A stretch of 64,000 nt of DNA from Ectobius pallidus (Eukaryota > Arthropoda > Insecta > Blattodea > Ectobiidae). A program made the translations under genes and the position numbers. Within the stretch, counting starts at the first letter, position 1, and each line of letters begins with the position of its first letter. The notes under the pieces are model-generated. The model had not been told where the DNA came from. It searched no databases and was given only the letters and a program-made list of their open reading frames with translations. The stretch is taken from contig CAXKWD010000006.1 of assembly GCA_964059195.1 (NCBI GenBank), positions 176,140,825-176,204,824 on the forward strand. Direction: 5' to 3'. Positions 13,001-22,211 of the stretch are shown here, piece by piece.

Positions 13001-16000
13001 AACTTATAACTGGACCTGCCTAGGAAGGCGGGATTTAGGGTGGGGAGTATTTTAAACACTGAGAGACACCTAGGAAGCATTGGCGGAACTACTAGCAGCA
13101 TTGAAAATGGGAAAAATTTATTTGTTTTTCCTTTCTTCTTATCTCCTTTTCCTCTTTCTCTCAAATATTCTTCACCCAACCTATTTGTACCTATTACTAT
13201 CCTGCAAATATATGCACCGAGCAAGATTCAAACACGGGACCGCTAGCATCATAGTGAGTGATTGTTGTGGTGTGAAGCGAGAATTCATCTATTTAAGTTT
13301 TGAGAGCTACATGAAATAGCAGAGATCAATAATTTCTAGGGATGAAAATCGATTAAAATTTCTAATCAAGTTAACGCTTGACTTTAATCGATTAATCAAC
13401 TGATTAATCAATAAACAGGTCGGTATTTCAAACGAAACCAAAGTGTACATTTAATATTGTTTTACACGTTTAATAACTACTACACTACAGATAATCAGAA
13501 GAAATTCTGAATTAATGAATACCATTGTTAACTTATATTTCCGGTTACTTTTTCAGCCAAGACTTGAGACACACGAGTTTGTTGACATTTGAATGTTCAA
13601 GAGACGATCTTAGCTTGTTTACAATAATACCGGAAGCACTAAAAACTCTTCCACTCGGCACTGAGTAAGGAGTTTGGTTATGTGACCCATTTCTCGAAAA
13701 ACGTTTTTCAGAATTCGACTAAAGCAATGAATCGGAAAATGTAATTGAGCGACGATTAAATGTTTAATCGATTAATCGGTACAGCCCTAATAATTTCATA
13801 TCAAGTGTAATTGTGAATTATCGTTTTGGTTCAAGGGTGAAGTTGTAAATGGTACAAGGGTTGTTTTGGTTTTATTAATTAATTTGTCTTGTGGATGGCA
13901 CACCATTCAAATCTAAAACCCTTCGCTACAGTCACGTGGTGGGTCCTGAGCAACGCTAAAGAGGCTCTGGTGATGATTTAGTGCAAGGGTTATTTTCATA
14001 TTGTAGTAATTAGTGCACAAAATGTTTTAGTACTATGGTCTTTCTCGTTGGCAGAGTGAATAACAGTGAGCTGCAGTGCCGGCACGGAAAGGCTGGTGGC
14101 TAGGGGAAGCAGGCCATCACCGTAGCAACACACGGCCAGAGTGGTGACCTGTTCTTCCAATTTGCAGATTTGTAAACAGACACAGAAATCGTTATTTACC
14201 TGAGGTGGTGTTTTTTACTGAGCGTTCCAAAGAACTCAGCTTGAGCTCCTAACTGTGACAACACTGTGCTGTTGTTGGAAGTGTTGCCACCACGCTGCCA
14301 TCTCATGGACACACATCTGAAACACAACACGCATCTTCTTCACACATATGAAAATAGTAAAACATATAGGCCTAGGCCTACAATAGTAAAAACGCAATTT
14401 TCATTTATCAAAGTAAAATATTATATTAGTCAGGCTGATCAAAATTCTGAGCCAGGTGACACACATTCAATTTTGAAAAACTGGTATTTTCTTTTCTGTT
14501 GCCTTTAGTTTCACAACCAAAAACAAACTGAATAGTAATATTGCCAGAGGCAAGCAGTTTCAACACAAACAAAATGATTGAATATTCGTATTTATTGACA
14601 ATTTGACTGGTTCCCAGGTTTTACCTCGTCTAGTAATAAATAGTGTAGTTTGTGTCAGTTACAGTCAGTTGAAATACTTCAAAAATATTGCCAACAAAAA
14701 ATAAACATTTATTTAACAAGGGAGTTAGTTTACGATTTATTCAATTCAGTACACTTGAGAAAGGCCTGGAGGGCAGGTTGAAATGTTGTGTGTTGGAAAA
14801 GATTGTTTTATCCACTATTGTAAATAAGTATTATTGTTTATATTATATGATTTTTTAATAAAATTACAGTGGAAAGAATAGGACCGCAAATTATTTTCAA
14901 TTGGATATGGAGTTAGATCGCTTGGAGTGTTTTTTTTTATTTACTTGTTTAATTTTAAAATAACTTAATATTGTAATACCGTATTTTATTCTAAGCGGGG
15001 CAGTTCTTCATAGATCCTGAAAGATTATGCATAAATATTTCATTAATTCTCAAGGAAAGCTGTCAGTTCCCATATCAACCATATTGGCAGCTAAAATTCT
15101 TGGGTTGGCCGTCAGATTTGAAATTTCTTGTCCTGATTTAAACAATGTAGATTAAATTGTGGCAAAGTCGCAATGTAGGGGACCCTTCTCACGATGAGAG
15201 CACGATTCCATGGTCGGGTGATGTATTTTGTTTTTCAGCAAAGCAGGTTGACTAACATGTGGCAGATAGATTAGGAACGGTGATATTAGTGTTAGTGACA
15301 GGTTCTGTTAGGTTATGAACAGTGATATTAATTTAGTAGGGCATTCTGAATTCTCCCGTTTTGTAAATGTGCTATATGGTATCTCCTGTGAAGTTGTGTT
15401 TGTGAACCAGTTTCCCAGAATTCTATGTGTTCTGCCGGTGTGACGTCACACCTCTAACATCCAACCACGAGTTTCTTCATCATATGGAGATAAAAATGTG
15501 GCGGAATTGACGCTACGTTTTGCTAGATCATGTTATAAAATAGTGTTTCGTTTAAGGCAGGTGGGTTGAACCAAATCATTCATCGAGACGACATCTCTTC
15601 TCCAGAGAACTATCTATAGCAAAATACGTGTTATATTAGGTGTTTTATGATAAGAAAGTTGGTTTTAAAAGTGGGTCCCCTCACATTGCGATTTTACCTA
15701 AATTGTTAAAGACCGCATTGTGATAGGTTGCTGAACAGCTGATAGACAGCAGTTTAAAGTAGATGTGGGTATGGAAAATAAAGTCATGGTTGAATGTCTT
15801 TCTTTTCTTTAATGAATTTTTGGCATAATCCCAATGGCGTGGACCCATTCACGCGATATTCATATTTCCACGGACTGTGTGATGTTTTTTGTTTATGAGC
15901 AAGGCAATGTGACCAACTGTTCTTGTATATAGTGACAGCAGACGATTTTATGCCGTGCACCAGCCAAGCTCCGCTGTTTTGTTAGGTTAGGAACGTTTAT

Positions 16001-16805
16001 GTTAGTTAAGGAGCAATATACTGAATAGCACGAGGTTTCTATCACAACCACCATTTCTTACGAGCAGTAGAGGCTTGTACCTTTGTAGGTTTGTCAGACG
16101 GTTCAGCCACAATCATATCTTGTTTAGCGATATGATGTCACACCTCCAACGTCCAATCACGAGGACAGAAAAATGGCGGAGAAAAAGGAAGTTTTCGCTA
16201 GATCGTGATATAAAAGAAAGTGTATCAATTAGGGTGGGCGGGTCAGACCAAATCATTCGCCGAGACATCTCCTCTCCAAACATCTACCTATAACAAAATT
16301 CGTGTGATATAAGTGTTTTATGAAGAGAATCTCGGTTCTAAAAAAGTGGTCCGTGCCAATGGGATTTTACCAATTTTTTTTCCAGTTTCATGAAAAATAT
16401 GTCAATCTCACATGGCAGACCCACATGGAACTTTACCAATATTTGTTATTCTTGCATTCTCCTCTAAGGTCTTTCGCTCTCTGTTTGCAATAATTCACAG
16501 TCAACACAAAATGGGCAGGTCCAAAGTTAAGTTAGATGTGATGTTAAGTTAACAATGGCAGTTGGACTGCCACAAAATGCATGCATCTGTGACTGTGGCA
16601 TTAGAGGTACAAGCAACATACGGTAACAACCTCTTTACCTCACATCGGAATCCTCAACAGGAAAATCCTTTACCACTTGTATTATGTCTAGACAAGCCAG
16701 CCCAACAAATAACACCTTTTTCTGATCAGGTTTTGAAGAAATCGATCCCACGCCTGGAATTTGACTTATAACGGTTTCGCAAACTTCACGTATACTGCTC
16801 ATCAT
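4114..16805 (-). CDS. KHK: Ketohexokinase (fructokinase), complete coding region in five exons
   Basis: The enzyme phosphorylates fructose to fructose-1-phosphate with ATP in the cytosol, the first step of fructose breakdown. Five exons (16639-16805, 14200-14316, 11403-11610, 9184-9446, 4114-4420) join with every split codon in phase and predict about 353 residues, against 298 in the human enzyme. Family marks I recognise are VGLACLDII near residue 27, the di-glycine region [10 protein letters not shown] at 62-71, VEVEKPR in exon 4, and the PfkB signature [11 protein letters not shown] at 284-294 with catalytic Asp292. The protein has an N-terminal extension of about 20 residues, an insertion after residue 175, and an acidic tail ending DLEDDEW. 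An alternative is that the last exon splices onward, since GTAAAT overlaps the stop. It is divergent from the zinc-finger gene. Confidence 0.9.
4421..5790. other. KHK intron 4, proximal part: nothing recognised
   Basis: This is A+T-rich intronic sequence containing several poly-T and poly-A tracts. No inverted-repeat ends or coding exon are evident. A weak antisense tRNA-like patch near 5222-5290 has an A-box-like and a B-box-like block, but it does not fold convincingly. Confidence 0.4.
5790..6297. repeat. Degenerate tandem repeat ending in (GACG)n/(ACAG)n
   Basis: Three diverged units of 120-180 bp each carry an aaccgatt(t)ggtcca block, an attataaa spacer, a ccaagttt-atgaaaatccgataaagc block and a gagtta block. 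The run ends at 6230-6258 in a (GGAC)n/(AGAC)n simple repeat. Such ends are typical of 3' regions of arthropod RTE-type LINEs. That link is an inference, as no RT remains here. Confidence 0.5.
6324..7010 (+). mobile_element. Internally deleted Tc1/mariner-superfamily element
   Basis: TA duplications (6322-6323 and 7011-7012) flank inverted ends of about 75 bp beginning CAGAGTG. The interior encodes the C-terminal part of an IS630-type DDE transposase on the plus strand, with [12 protein letters not shown] and RWIGRR...[11 protein letters not shown] motifs. These are spread over two frames (6510-6839), so the copy is frameshifted and its N-terminal half is missing. It is a dead, non-autonomous copy inside KHK intron 4. 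Confidence 0.8.
7530..7672 (+). mobile_element. LINE 3' tail with (ATT)n end
   Basis: The segment ends with aatggcaataaa followed by an (ATT)n run at 7642-7665. That combination resembles the 3' terminus of insect non-LTR retrotransposons. No coding part is retained. Confidence 0.4.
7994..8552. mobile_element. MITE family M1, copy 1 (CRE-containing)
   Basis: The ends gtaaaatcgcaatgtaaggg and, inverted, tccctacattgaaattttac are complementary. The whole unit matches the element at 15158-15702 in the opposite orientation. It contains TGACGTCACACC near 8250 and tandem aacctaaca-like blocks near 8390-8440. A minus-strand frame, [14 protein letters not shown], has a close counterpart in the copy at about 16200. 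Confidence 0.6.
8650..9085. repeat. T-rich variable-core repeat, family T1, copy 1
   Basis: A core of about 350 bp is built from irregular units of the type TTTTTAATTTTGGA. It is bordered by a ggaacgccacgcgacagaag block on the left and an aatcattgagttgattgttt block on the right. The same borders flank a different-length core at 57888-58400, so this is one dispersed element with an unstable T-rich minisatellite inside. Confidence 0.65.
9184..9446 (-). CDS. KHK: KHK exon 4
   Basis: The acceptor is gacatgtttcag and the donor is AA|gtgagt. The exon encodes [13 protein letters not shown], a lineage-specific insertion rich in Ser, Glu and Gly, then SVEVEKPR and [14 protein letters not shown]. It is 263 bp, with two trailing bases completed by exon 5. 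The insertion relative to the human enzyme lies between the helix ending IEW and the strand SVEVEK. Confidence 0.9.
9500..10443. repeat. KHK intron 3: (CA)n microsatellite at 10003-10039
   Basis: A near-perfect (CA)n run occupies about 10003-10039. The rest of the interval is intronic sequence in which I recognise nothing. Confidence 0.7.
10444..10764. mobile_element. Short inverted-repeat element (MITE)
   Basis: The left end ACAGGGTGTCCAGTGAGG and the inverted right end (CTGCTGGACACCATGTA) are complementary over the terminal block. Inside, a motif attcaagcataattcaagg is repeated near both ends. It has no coding capacity. It lies in KHK intron 3. Confidence 0.55.
11403..11610 (-). CDS. KHK: KHK exon 3
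   Basis: The acceptor is ctatttccag and the donor is GAA|gtgagt. The exon encodes [11 protein letters not shown], the DTPVS...NGSRTI strand and the [11 protein letters not shown] segment, all characteristic of ketohexokinase. It is 208 bp: one base completes Ser95, then 69 codons follow and end in phase 0. Confidence 0.9.
11620..12440. other. KHK intron 2, 5' segment: nothing recognised
   Basis: I see no inverted-repeat termini, tRNA-like head or exon in this part of the intron. Confidence 0.4.
12440..12680 (-). repeat. tRNA-derived SINE-like repeat
   Basis: The minus strand of 12604-12670 reads as a tRNA-like head: an A-box-like GGGTGAGTGGTAGCATG and a B box GGGTTCGATTCCC. About 160 bp of body extends from it towards 12440. 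The acceptor stem does not close well, so a functional tRNA is unlikely. Confidence 0.55.
12930..14170 (-). repeat. Composite SINE-D-like repeat interrupted by hAT
   Basis: Blocks here recur in the same relative arrangement at 60340-60830 and partly at 62460-62816 and 63240-63450. They are a purine-rich spacer, an A-box/B-box-like head near 13220-13255, a gaagcgagaattcatctatt block, a caagggttatt...gtagtaattagtgca block and a gctggtggctaggggaagca block. A hAT copy (13337-13789) splits it, and a second break lies near 13870-13985. Confidence 0.5.
13337..13789 (-). mobile_element. hAT element remnant with 8-bp duplication
   Basis: The 8-bp ATAATTTC occurs at 13329-13336 and 13790-13797. The ends TAGGGATG and, inverted, TAGGGCTG fit hAT termini. 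The minus strand retains the hAT C-terminal dimerisation region, reading [15 protein letters not shown] followed by [11 protein letters not shown]. The rest of the transposase is gone, making this a 453-bp internally deleted copy in KHK intron 1-2 territory. Confidence 0.85.
14200..14316 (-). CDS. KHK: KHK exon 2 (substrate-binding RGGN exon)
   Basis: This 117-bp exon follows the acceptor gtgtttcag and ends CTCAG|gtaaat. It encodes the [10 protein letters not shown] stretch, the conserved Gly-Gly that interacts with sugar in PfkB kinases, followed by the [12 protein letters not shown] strand. It begins with one base completing Arg56 and ends with two bases of Ser95. It was found by looking for this motif, which a start-to-stop frame search would miss. 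Confidence 0.88.
14320..15157. other. KHK intron 1: nothing firm; hammerhead-like relic near 14756
   Basis: The stretch is A+T rich. At 14756-14800 the order ttgagaaaggcctggagggc then ggttgaaatg resembles a decayed hammerhead core-stem-core arrangement, and it shares most of its bases with the motif at 50188-50220. No coding exon is seen. Confidence 0.3.
15158..15702. mobile_element. MITE family M1, copy 2
   Basis: It is a reverse-orientation copy of the 7994-8552 element, with ends aagtcgcaatgtaggggacc and, inverted, gtcccctcacattgcgattt. It contains the GTGACGTCACACC palindrome near 15440 and the ggttctgttaggttatgaac block. It lies inside KHK intron 1. Confidence 0.65.
15820..16385. mobile_element. 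MITE family M1, diverged copy 3
   Basis: It shares ordered blocks with the other M1 copies: ggttaggaacg, cgtccaatcacgag, the frame [14 protein letters not shown], and a tgttttatga block. The terminal repeats are worn (ccaatggcgtggaccc, and gtccgtgccaatgggatttt on the other side). It is older than the other two copies. Confidence 0.45.
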
Positions 16806-16829
16806 ACTGCACAGTTTTAAAACCAAGAT
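16639..16829 (-). CDS. KHK: KHK exon 1 (first coding exon, with some 5' UTR)
   Basis: Coding starts at 16805, the first of two adjacent ATG codons (16805 and 16802), and encodes the start of the sugar-kinase fold ([14 protein letters not shown]). The exon ends GTGAG|gtaaag, leaving two bases of an Arg codon that exon 2 completes. A ttattacag acceptor at 16830-16831 suggests at least one non-coding exon upstream, but the pyrimidine tract is poor, so the upstream limit is uncertain. Confidence 0.8.
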
Positions 16830-17605
16830 CTGTAATAAAATATAATTATTTATTATTATTATTATTTACCCTTTCTTTTTATCCTCCTTTACAAAACTAT
16901 CCAAAACACCAATAACATACAACTTTGTAAATCCAACACACAAGATTTTATTTTGTAATTGGTACTTTTCTTTGCTTGAATTCATTTCTCTGGTCTCAAA
17001 GAAATTCGAGAATAACTATATTCGAAAGAACATAAAGAAGAAACAGTAAGTTATCATTGTGGCCTTGTTTGCTTTAATAATTATGATTCTGTTATCTACT
17101 AAGACCTGCGATACCTACGCTTAAAATCCTGACATGTGGTTCAAAAGGTCTGTTTACATATGATATTATACATGTTGGAGACCTTAGATCCGTAGTTCAA
17201 TGCAAGTGAAAATTAAATGTCACTTAAACAAGCTGGTATGACCTTTATCACGAAGACAGCCCCTCACTTCTGCACGTGCACAGAAGCAGTCAGCAGTCTG
17301 CAGACGATCACGAAGAATGACTGAACGTCCGTGTGAACATGCTCCTGCCATCTATCAGCGGACGAGTACACTGCTCACTTCATTTGAAGCAAAGCCTACT
17401 AGAGTACGCTACTGTTCTGCCGGAGGAGTAACTTAGATTGCGTCTTTGATGATCAATGTACCAATCCCCAGATGCTAGGAAATCCATGTAAGTAAATCGA
17501 ACGCACTAATTTACCTAAAATGGAGTACTCTACATTCAAAACGTTTAAATGGCATTGAAGAGTAGGCGCTTTTTAAATGCCCCAAGGACAAACAAGACTT
17601 AAAAA
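16830..17605. promoter_or_regulatory. Shared upstream interval of KHK and the zinc-finger gene
   Basis: The two start codons face away from each other and are 801 bp apart. The interval must hold the 5' ends of both transcripts, although the KHK promoter may lie beyond a non-coding exon within it. The 17240-17460 part is locally richer in G+C and free of recognisable repeats. I see no TATA box that I would defend. Confidence 0.4.
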
Positions 17606-18919
17606 ATGAATTTTGTGAAGGTAGAAATGAACACTGATTTTGAGATGCGGCCAACAACTACCCAGTCAGAAGACAGCAATCATAAATCAGAAAATGAAAA
17701 TAATCCCGAGATAAACATAACGCCGACATGTAATATGGGTAGGATTAAGGTAGAGCCGTCATCGCACCTTTCCAACGAGACAGAATTTGTAGGTGTAAAA
17801 GAAGAGCCACATACTGATGAAGAAAGGGAGGATAACTTGCAATTAAACGAAAATGAGAGAATCGAAAACTTCAAAGATGAAGCTGATGAATGTGAAGAAG
17901 AAGAAAGTGAAAACGACTCCTGGGACTTCGTTCTTCCAAATCCCGATGAGTTTGAAGATGTAAGAATATGCGATGAGAACGGTAAAATAATAAATTTATC
18001 TAAACGCAAAAAACCAGAAAAACCTGAGAAGGATAAACCGTTCGCATGTGAGTTTTGTTTCAAGAGATTTAATCAAAAAGCAAATTACCTAAAACACGTG
18101 CGAACTCATACCGGTGAAAAACCATACTCCTGTGACGTGTGTAATAAACATTTCGCCGGAAGTGATAATTTAAGGGCTCATTACCGTATCCATACAGGAG
18201 AAATGCCGTATACATGTCCTACGTGCAATAAGCGGTTTTCGCAGAGCTCAGCGTTTGCGAAGCATAGACGTATACACACTGGAGAAAAACCATATAAGTG
18301 CGATGTATGTAATTATAGGTTTTCTCAGAGCACTGCTTTGAAAAAACATAAGAGAACTCACACTGGCGAGAAACCTTATAATTGTACTGACTGTGATAAA
18401 AACTTCGCGCGCAGTGATCAGCTAAGATCTCATAAACTTACACATACTGGAGAGAAACCCCACATGTGCAATGTGTGCAACAAGAGATTCTCAGGTAGTG
18501 ATAACCTAAGGACGCATTATCGGACTCACACGGGAGAGATGCCCTATCGTTGTGAAATATGTAATAAAAAATACTGTCAGAGCTCGGCTCTTGTTAAGCA
18601 TAAGCGTACGCATACTGGAGAACGACCTTACAAATGCGACTTATGCAATAAGAAGTTCTCGCAAAGTACTGGTCTTAAAAAGCACAAAATGACTCATACA
18701 GGGGAAAAACCTTTCCAGTGCGAGGTTTGCAAGAAAGAATTCTCTCAAAAGATCGGACTTACAAAGCATAGCAGAACACATACTGGAGAGAAACCCTATC
18801 ATTGTATAATATGTGAGAAGAGATTTTCCAGAACTGACAATTTAAAAGCCCATTTTCGTGTGCATACTGAAGAAGTTCCTGGTAATGGAACATCTGGTGA
18901 ATACACTTTAAAAATTTGA
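17606..18919 (+). CDS. C2H2 zinc-finger protein, ten tandem fingers, single exon
   Basis: This is a probable nuclear sequence-specific DNA-binding regulator of 437 residues. The start is fixed by an in-frame TAA two codons upstream. Residues 1-145 are acidic and Glu/Asn-rich, with VKVE, IKVE and VKEE matching the sumoylation consensus. Ten C2H2 fingers follow from about residue 147 to 425, at strict 28-residue spacing with TGEKP or TGEMP linkers. All Cys and His ligands appear intact, and a 16-residue tail ends the protein. Fingers 2-4 resemble fingers 6-8 in order, and TGEMP follows only fingers 2 and 6, indicating a four-finger block duplication. No KRAB, BTB or ZAD domain is visible, and the target is unknown. 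Confidence 0.93.
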   Translation: MNFVKVEMNTDFEMRPTTTQSEDSNHKSENENNPEINITPTCNMGRIKVEPSSHLSNETEFVGVKEEPHTDEEREDNLQLNENERIENFKDEADECEEEESENDSWDFVLPNPDEFEDVRICDENGKIINLSKRKKPEKPEKDKPFACEFCFKRFNQKANYLKHVRTHTGEKPYSCDVCNKHFAGSDNLRAHYRIHTGEMPYTCPTCNKRFSQSSAFAKHRRIHTGEKPYKCDVCNYRFSQSTALKKHKRTHTGEKPYNCTDCDKNFARSDQLRSHKLTHTGEKPHMCNVCNKRFSGSDNLRTHYRTHTGEMPYRCEICNKKYCQSSALVKHKRTHTGERPYKCDLCNKKFSQSTGLKKHKMTHTGEKPFQCEVCKKEFSQKIGLTKHSRTHTGEKPYHCIICEKRFSRTDNLKAHFRVHTEEVPGNGTSGEYTLKI

Positions 18920-19070
18920 GATAGTAAGCATGCAGCAGTAGTAAGTGAAGCTAAACTTATCAACTGGACAATTCAACAGCCACCATTTATCAGCCATGCC
19001 GTACTGATTACTACAAAATGTACAATGTCGCCAACATATGGAAACTATTTGCTTACTTTGGAAAATTATA

Positions 19071-19076
19071 AATAAA
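19071..19076 (+). terminator. Candidate polyadenylation signal of the zinc-finger gene
   Basis: AATAAA lies about 150 bp after the stop codon, which would give a short 3' UTR. Another AATAAA-like site near 19106 is possible. Confidence 0.45.
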
Positions 19077-19129
19077 ACACTGGTGCCATTTATAATGGGA
19101 TAATATAATAAAACACAACAGAACAGAGT

Positions 19130-20286
19130 TGATTAATAAGCTTCTGCACTACACAAATGAAAATATTATTCAAATAGTCGTTTCTTTTTTCTTTCTTGTG
19201 GCTTGGCATGGCATAGCGAGTAGTCACAAGGGAAAGCAATGGTTCAGCTGGCTGTTGAATTCTTCAGTTGTTCCATTAATAAATAAATAGTGACTTTCTA
19301 CTTGTTCAAATTTATACATATATATATATATCAAAGCATGTCTTAGATAGTTAGCCCTCGGGTGCTGTTCATATTGACACCAAATTCAAATGCCAACTGC
19401 TGTATGGTATATACCCTAAGGATGTGGTGTTATAAGTTAATTGGATATTTAATTACTAAATATGTATATATGAAATGAATACATAAGCAAATTGTGTAGT
19501 ATCAGTATATAATAGTGTATATTTCTTTTTTTCCTTTCAGGGATTAAACTTTAAGTTAATGTTTATCTAATTTTTATATCAGTACAAAAAAATGTTGCAT
19601 GGGGTACCCATCATTGCACACCGAGGGTTATGAATAAAGTTCCTCAATGGACAAGTAGAAGAGTTTTAATAATATGTGATTTTCTAGGTTAAAAAGATGG
19701 TTGATCCAAAATAAATGTCCACATAGCAGCTGTATTTCTTATATCGTAATATACACGCATAGTTTAGGGTGGCCATTTATGTTGGGGATTGTGCTGGTCA
19801 GTTTCTTGTCCTTCATCTGGCACCAGCTCATGGACGCTAATTTCTCATCCTTATTGAGGTTAAATATGTTTTTTTTGTGGCTTTTATAGCAGTACGACAG
19901 AAATATAAACTGTCTGAAAGTGGACATGTTTAAAGCGAAGCTTCAAATCTGGAACAGTTTCAGTAATTTTCTGGGGTCTTCTTTTGCGCAGGTTATGTGG
20001 TCTGTAGATTGTTTCCTAAGACTCTGATAGCCAGCCAGGCTATGATTGTTCGACTCATTTCTATTGCTTCGTACAATGCTGCCAATAACGTTACACATGG
20101 GATGAATAACCACGAGATTAGTAAAGGTAGAATCAAGTTTGTTACAAGTTAGGTTAGGTTAGCTAAGTTAGTTTAGTTTAGTAACAGGTAGCTCTAGCAC
20201 CATCAGTATTGCCTACTGTTTCATGATGAGATGGATTCTGTGCACTGTTCTGCCCACATGTCTGAAGGCAGCCTCTTGTTAATGAC
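19130..20286. other. Intergenic, nothing firmly recognised
   Basis: It contains a short (TA)n tract at 19318-19332 and a run of ttaggtta/ttagttta motifs near 20150-20185. No exon or clear transposon termini are seen. Confidence 0.4.
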
Positions 20287-20967
20287 TAGCAGATCCCCTT
20301 GGCTTCGCCCATGATAATTATTTGGAAGATAAAAAATTAAGAGCAAAATAATTAAAACATTATAGGCCTATTTATTAACACTTGCACGCAAAACATTCAT
20401 AATAAACGATTAATATAATTAATGAATCAGCTAAAAATCCTGTTTTGAAGTGAATTCCACGATTAGAAAGCATCGCCTGGGAAAAACAACCTCAGATTCA
20501 AGTTCTCTGACCCAGAAAACCCCTGCATAGTGAGTTCCGTCTGAACCGATCAATGTTTGTCCATTTCAGCCTATATCCATTATCACTCTTCCAACTATAC
20601 TGAAAATTTCAGATGTCTGCGGCCCTTGGCATTATAAACAAATGAATTGACCAGGGTGGGCTCACAAAATTAAGTGGTTCTTTTATTTCCAAATCGTGAT
20701 AAAAGTAAGCAAAGCCACCTAGAACTGATTTGACAAATGAAATGTATTACTGAAACCTGATGCTAGGATGGCAAAAAAAACACGTTTTCTACCAGTTCTT
20801 CGTTCATAACTCGCGAACGAAAGTAAAAATAAAAAAGTCCGGCTTCGATGTGCATTCGCCCACCATTCAGTCGATCTATGTTTAAATTTTCAGATCTCTG
20901 CGTTCAGTGGATTTTGCTGGGCATCGCGGACAGACAGACAAACACTTTTATTATTAGACCTATAGAT
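20287..20967 (+). mobile_element. RTE-LINE-like 3' region (non-coding remnant)
   Basis: It opens with a ccccttggcttcgccca block and ends with ggacagacagacaaacactttt and attattagacctatagata. This is the usual shape of arthropod RTE-type 3' tails. A related start block, gtgcccgtggcttcggccat, lies at 38586. No RT frame is present. Confidence 0.45.
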
Positions 20968-22209
20968 AAAAGGAAAAGAAATATTTAACTTTCCATTACT
21001 ATGCTGATCACTCACATGTAGGTTAATACGCATTTTAGTTTAGAATTATATTACCCTGGAGATTGTTCTTTATTTTGTGATTCTCTTGCTCAAAAGATTA
21101 GAGTACAATACAGCAATCAATCCTTAATTTTATTTTTAATCTGTGAATGTTTGGCACTTTATTAATTTGTGTCTGGTTCCAATTTATGACAAAACCATAA
21201 CAGCTGTGTAGAAAGAGAAATTATTGTAGTGAGATTATTATGAATCTATCAATAATCTATGTGTAATCTATTAGAATAAATTGCAAAATATAACTAATTT
21301 CAGCCAGAGCAAGAGTTACTTTAATAGTGAATATCCAGTGCTGATTTTTCATTATATTATTTTGATGAAAATACATTATATTTATGCTGATTATTCTTTT
21401 ATACTCAGAATACAGTCCTATATGTTGAATTTAGAATGAAAATACAAGGATGCAATAGATTAAATTCAGTTTTACATACCCATTATATCTTCACCTCTTT
21501 CCAAGTACAATACCACACTGACTTCAAGTAAAGGAAACAGGAAGTACCACCATCTTGTAAACATTAACAAAACAAAGGAACATCAATAAAGAAAAATTGA
21601 TCTTTGCAATTATGATTATGAAAAATTGCTTTTCTCCTACACTATAAAAGGAGTGTACATTTTATATTTGATAGATCAAGATAATCTCTTTAAAAGAGTT
21701 TCCATTTTTACTTTGCTGTTGTGAATATGGGAAAGTTTTTAAACTCATCAAAAAAAAGCCCTCATTTGCAGTCAATGAGTTGCAAATGCACTGTATTTAA
21801 GAACAATTTCCATTGGATTGCTTTAAACAAGCCATCAGTTCCATCAGCACCCAAAAATTGAGTATGTACATACTCGGATAGATCTAAATATGCCATGTAA
21901 ACATACCGGTAGTAACTGATTGTCTCATGGGGAGGCTGACTACCTCAAAGGACTGTATTATGCCATATATAGGCGTATGTGTATGTGATTTACATGTTGT
22001 AATTATAGGAATAAAACATTTGTAACAAACGATTGTTTCTTATTTTATCTTTTACTGTATCCTGATACAGGTCTGGAAAGAGCTGGGACTATCTAATGAG
22101 GTCTTCATTCAAGACCTGCTGTCTGTATGGCCTGGGACATTCCTAAGCTCTTTGCAGATAGCATACATTATACATTAGCATACAACCTGACACCAAATAC
22201 CCTCTAATA
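20968..22209. other. Intergenic, no recognised feature
   Basis: This is A+T-rich unique-looking sequence. I found no open frame with family motifs and no inverted-repeat termini. Confidence 0.4.
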
Positions 22210-22211
22210 TA

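Noticed and set aside
12925..13224. Opposing open frames of 60-100 codons near 13 kb
   Set aside because: Both strands are open through a low-complexity purine/pyrimidine stretch of a SINE-D-like repeat, with no motif on either.
17680..18063. 127-codon open frame antisense to the zinc-finger gene
   Set aside because: It is the Ser-rich mirror of the acidic Glu/Asp region on the coding strand, a compositional shadow.
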